Of a stretch of 7,070 nucleotides of DNA, positions 4,128 through 7,070 are shown in pieces. Source of the stretch: CAVZLD01 sp964522605 (GTDB lineage: Bacteria; Planctomycetota; Planctomycetia; Pirellulales; Pirellulaceae); assembly GCA_964522605.1 (NCBI GenBank), contig CAZFWV010000350.1:1-7070 (forward strand). The letters run 5' to 3'. The notes beneath the pieces are model-generated. The model saw only the letters and a list, made by a program, of their open reading frames with translations. It was not told the DNA's origin and ran no database searches. The position numbers were made by a program, and so were the translations under genes. Numbering within the stretch: the stretch's first letter is position 1; the number at the start of each line of letters is the position of its first letter.

Positions 4128-7031
4128 ATGTTCAGGTTTCACGGCATCTCGGCCCGGCTGAACATGATCATGCTGCTGGTGTCGCTGCTGGCTCTGGCCG
4201 TTGCTGGATTCGCGATCGTGGTCATTCAAAGCCTCGCGGCCAACAACGAACAGGTTCTTCATCAGTACGAACCGTTGTCTCGGTGCGCCGAGCAAGCTCT
4301 TCTGTCTCTTTCCGAAGGCACCGTTCACCTCCATCAGGCGCGGATGATTCGCGATCCGAACGCCGTCGATGAACTTCGAAAGCTCGAAGGTGACTTTCAA
4401 CGCAGCATGATTCGCTTTGATATGTTCATCAATGCGATGATTCACGGCAGTGAGACTCCGGAGTTTCACACTTCGTCTGGCGGCTTGACTGAGCGGATGT
4501 GGGTTGAAAAAGGTTGGCGAGGTACGCTGATTGTCGAACGGGCGCCCGAGGCCGTGCGGCTGGCTGCCGAGCGAGCGTCGAGCAAATACGACGCGTTCGC
4601 CACGTGTGCGAAAACCGTGCTGCATCACCAACGGCGGCTATTACGGTATCGGCTGTTCGGTGCCACCGACCAGACGGAGAGCGTCGAGGACTTGATCGAC
4701 GAGAACGTGCGGAATGCCGACCGATATGCAGATGGAGTAAACCATGAACTCGAGGCTGCTCTACAGGGTTTGCAGCGCCGCGTCGAGTATCTGGGAGACA
4801 AGGCACGACGAACGCGGCAGTTCGGTATCCCCGCCATTGTGCTCTTTTCCGGCGTTGTCTTCCTCATCAGCCTGGGCCTCGGAACCGGATTCGCGTCGCG
4901 CGTCATCACGCGGCCCATTGTCCGATTGCAGCAGGGCGCTCAGGTCATCGGCGCGGGAGATTTGGATCACCGCGTCGGGACTTCATCGGGGGATGAAATT
5001 GGCCAGTTGTCCCGCGCGATTGACCAAATGTCGGTGAATCTCAAGGAGGTCACTGCTTCTCGCGAAGAACTCCGGCAGGCACGGGCGACTGCGGAGGAAG
5101 CGACACGTGCACGCGGGGAATTCCTGGCGAATATGAGCCACGAGATTCGGACCCCCATCAATGCAATCGTCGGGATGACCGAATTGGTACTGGATACCGA
5201 TTTGACGGAGACCCAGCGTGAATATCTGACGACCGTGATGAATTCCTCGGAGTCTTTGCTGTCGATCCTGAATGATATTCTCGACTTCTCCAAGATCGAG
5301 GCCGGTCGACTGGAACTGGAGCTCGTGGAATTCAGTCCGCGGGAACTTGTCGAAGAAGTCCTGAAATCGCTGGCGACCCGAGCCCATAGTAAAGGACTCG
5401 AACTCATCTGTCGGATCGCCCGCGATGTGCCGCTCTGCGTCCGATCCGATCCGGTCCGCTTACGGCAGATTCTGGTCAACCTGGTGGGAAACGCGATCAA
5501 GTTCACCCATCAGGGAGAAGTGGTCGTCGAATTAGATCGGACCGGCGAAGAATCGAGGCATGCAGAGCTTCATTTTCGCGTCAAGGATACGGGAATCGGA
5601 ATTCCACCGGACAAGCAGGATCAGGTATTTCAAGCCTTTACGCAAGCCGATATGTCGACGACGCGCGAGTATGGCGGAACCGGGCTTGGGCTTGCGATCT
5701 GTTCGACACTGGTCGGACTGCTCAGAGGAAGACTGTGGTTGGAAAGCACCGTCAACGTCGGCAGTACATTTCATTTCACGATTCCATACGACCCCGCGCC
5801 ATCGTTTGCTCCCGAAGAACGGGATGCAATCCGCGGGTACAATCTGGAGGGGACACGAGTTCTGGTCGTTGATGACAACCGGAGCAATCGCGAGATCCTC
5901 TTCGAAATGCTGTCTCATTGGGGGTTTCAGGTTTCCGCCGTGGAGGATGCAACTGCTGCGCTCTCGACGATCTGGCGCGAAGCGGCCAATCAGCGCGGAT
6001 TCCGGCTGATTGTGACGGATCTGAACATGCCAGGAATGGATGGATTCTCGATGGTCGAGCAGTTGCGTTCCGTCGTGGCCACTGCCGAAACGCCGGTGAT
6101 CATGCTCAGTTCGGGTTATCGATCCGAAGACAATGATCGTATTGCGAAATGTCACCTCCACAAGCTTTTACTCAAGCCGGTGAAACAGTCGGAACTGCTG
6201 AATGCGGTGCTCGGAGCCCTGATCCCACGCTCGGGGTCGTTGCCCGAGGAAAGCAGGCCGACGGCAGATCCGTCGGCCGTCGGTTCCTCTCGCGCTCGTG
6301 TTCTGGTTGCCGACGACGGCGAAGCGAATCGACAACTGGCTGTCGGGTTAGTGACTCAGTCGGGTTACGAAGCCGAGGTGGCTCATGATGGTCGCGAGGC
6401 GATCGAAAAAGTTGGAACTGGGACCTTCGATCTCGTTCTGATGGATGTGCGAATGCCGATTCTGGACGGTCTAGAAGCGACGCGGCGAATTCGACAGCTG
6501 GAAGAGCAGACAGGGAAGCATATTCCGATCATTGCGATGACCGCCCACGCGCTGAAGGAGGATTGTGCGCGCTGTTTGGAAGCGGGGATGGATGGGTACC
6601 TCTCCAAGCCGATTCGGAAACGCGAGCTGCAGCAGGCGATCGTCCGATTCTTGCCCGCCGACGAAGAGGTTTCACCGCCGGGAAAGGTCCAATGGAACGT
6701 CGTTCTCGAATCGGTTGGCGGAGACCCAGATCTGCTCGCCAAGGTCCTCGGAGCCACGCTCGTCGAGTGCCCCTCGCTCATCGATCGGCTCCGCAAAGCG
6801 ATCCAGAGAGAAGATGTGACCGCCGCCGGCAGTGCCGCCCACGCGCTGAAAGGTTCCCTTCGCCTGCTGGAGCTGACAGAATTGACGGATATGCTGGAGC
6901 GGATCGAGAAACTCCGAGGAAGCGGGGATCTGTCCACGGCCGAAGCGGTTGTTGAACGAGTTGATGAATGGTGGTGCACGATCCGACAAGAAATCGAGTC
7001 TTACCTGCGAAATGGGGATCGATCGAGTTGA
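4128..7031 (+). CDS. Hybrid sensor histidine kinase (TM-helical sensor-TM-HAMP-HisKA-HATPase-REC-REC-HPt)
   Basis: This is an inner-membrane phosphorelay kinase of 967 residues. TM1 is at about 13-35 and TM2 at about 233-255. Between them lie about 195 helical residues containing FINAMIHGSE (100-109), SSGGL (116-120) and a Glu/Arg/Ala-rich second half; I cannot name this domain. HAMP covers about 254-308, followed by a short coiled coil. HisKA has MSHEIRTP with phospho-acceptor His338. HATPase has the N-box QILVNLVGNAIKF (Asn455), DTGIGIP at 487-493, FQAFTQAD at 501-508 and GGTGLGL at 516-522. REC1 (577-700) keeps DD 582-583, Asp631 in TDLNMPGMDG, Ser661/662 and Lys683. REC2 (723-842) keeps DD 729-730, Asp773 in MDVRMP, Thr805 and Lys827. 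The HPt at about 853-960 carries His905 in AAHALKGS. All catalytic and relay residues are present, so it should be active. Architecture resembles BarA/EvgS-type kinases. The end of the relay must be a separate response regulator, not in this window. The start ATG has no good Shine-Dalgarno and is likely translationally coupled to the lipoprotein gene. Confidence 0.96.
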   Translation: MFRFHGISARLNMIMLLVSLLALAVAGFAIVVIQSLAANNEQVLHQYEPLSRCAEQALLSLSEGTVHLHQARMIRDPNAVDELRKLEGDFQRSMIRFDMFINAMIHGSETPEFHTSSGGLTERMWVEKGWRGTLIVERAPEAVRLAAERASSKYDAFATCAKTVLHHQRRLLRYRLFGATDQTESVEDLIDENVRNADRYADGVNHELEAALQGLQRRVEYLGDKARRTRQFGIPAIVLFSGVVFLISLGLGTGFASRVITRPIVRLQQGAQVIGAGDLDHRVGTSSGDEIGQLSRAIDQMSVNLKEVTASREELRQARATAEEATRARGEFLANMSHEIRTPINAIVGMTELVLDTDLTETQREYLTTVMNSSESLLSILNDILDFSKIEAGRLELELVEFSPRELVEEVLKSLATRAHSKGLELICRIARDVPLCVRSDPVRLRQILVNLVGNAIKFTHQGEVVVELDRTGEESRHAELHFRVKDTGIGIPPDKQDQVFQAFTQADMSTTREYGGTGLGLAICSTLVGLLRGRLWLESTVNVGSTFHFTIPYDPAPSFAPEERDAIRGYNLEGTRVLVVDDNRSNREILFEMLSHWGFQVSAVEDATAALSTIWREAANQRGFRLIVTDLNMPGMDGFSMVEQLRSVVATAETPVIMLSSGYRSEDNDRIAKCHLHKLLLKPVKQSELLNAVLGALIPRSGSLPEESRPTADPSAVGSSRARVLVADDGEANRQLAVGLVTQSGYEAEVAHDGREAIEKVGTGTFDLVLMDVRMPILDGLEATRRIRQLEEQTGKHIPIIAMTAHALKEDCARCLEAGMDGYLSKPIRKRELQQAIVRFLPADEEVSPPGKVQWNVVLESVGGDPDLLAKVLGATLVECPSLIDRLRKAIQREDVTAAGSAAHALKGSLRLLELTELTDMLERIEKLRGSGDLSTAEAVVERVDEWWCTIRQEIESYLRNGDRSS

Positions 7032-7049
7032 GAGCGGATTCGCGACCAG

Positions 7050-7070
7050 GCTGGAGGCTGGAGGCTGGAG
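7050..7070. repeat. Heptamer array, (CTGGAGG)n, running off the window
   Basis: Two full CTGGAGG units (7051-7064) and a partial third (CTGGAG) reach the window edge, preceded by a degenerate copy (GACCAGG, 7044-7050). The unit is the reverse complement of CCTCCAG at 65-104 and differs by one base from the 1-53 unit in the same register. It begins 19 bp after the kinase stop codon; no terminator hairpin is visible in that gap. Confidence 0.85.

Noticed and set aside
4967..5506. Long minus-strand open frames opposite the kinase, also at 5532-6161 and 6383-6979
   Set aside because: They are antisense shadows produced by GC-biased codon use; their products are low in recognisable motifs, while the plus strand encodes conserved kinase domains throughout.
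1..7070. Insertion sequence, transposase, integrase or attachment site at the tRNA
   Set aside because: No transposase or integrase motif appears on either strand, and no direct repeat of the tRNA 3' end was seen in the window.

Overview
The window reads as a chromosomal segment of a moderately GC-rich Gram-negative-type bacterium. Planctomycetota is my best guess. The grounds are exported enzymes with signal peptides, an M28 peptidase carrying tandem PDZ domains, a large hybrid histidine kinase, weak or absent Shine-Dalgarno sequences at several starts, a tRNA without an encoded CCA end, and arrays of short heptanucleotide repeats between genes. The taxonomic call is inference from style; no marker gene in the window proves it.

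Layout. Positions 1-342 hold no convincing gene. They contain a perfect 7-bp tandem array (1-53), an inverted array of the related heptamer (65-104), about 155 bp of unique sequence, and a third, degenerate array (262-341). An exported ApbE-type FAD:protein FMN transferase follows on the + strand to 1422. It is convergent with, and overlaps by 79 bp, an exported M28 zinc peptidase with two C-terminal PDZ domains on the - strand (1344-3056). Divergent from the peptidase is a complete tRNA-Ser(GCU) gene at 3189-3275, possibly followed by a weak intrinsic terminator. A two-gene signalling unit then fills the rest on the + strand: a small lipoprotein that looks like a single Cache-type ligand-binding domain (3465-4124), and, 3 nt after its stop, a 967-residue hybrid sensor kinase (4128-7031; TM, extracytoplasmic helical region, TM, HAMP, HisKA, HATPase, REC, REC, HPt). 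A fourth heptamer array starts 19 bp after the kinase stop and runs off the window.

How the genes may work together. The lipoprotein and kinase are almost certainly co-transcribed. I infer that the lipoprotein senses a ligand outside the inner membrane and passes the state to the kinase, whose own extracytoplasmic region looks helical rather than Cache-like. The kinase has every phosphorelay site from His to a terminal HPt His, but no response regulator with an output domain is in the window. ApbE and the M28 peptidase are both exported, but they are convergent and nothing shows that they work together.

Most notable points: the split Cache lipoprotein/hybrid kinase module, whose two genes are in the same reading frame with only a TGA and one sense codon between them; the heptamer arrays bounding the segment on both sides; the tail-to-tail antisense overlap; and a possible eroded gene remnant between the left-hand arrays.
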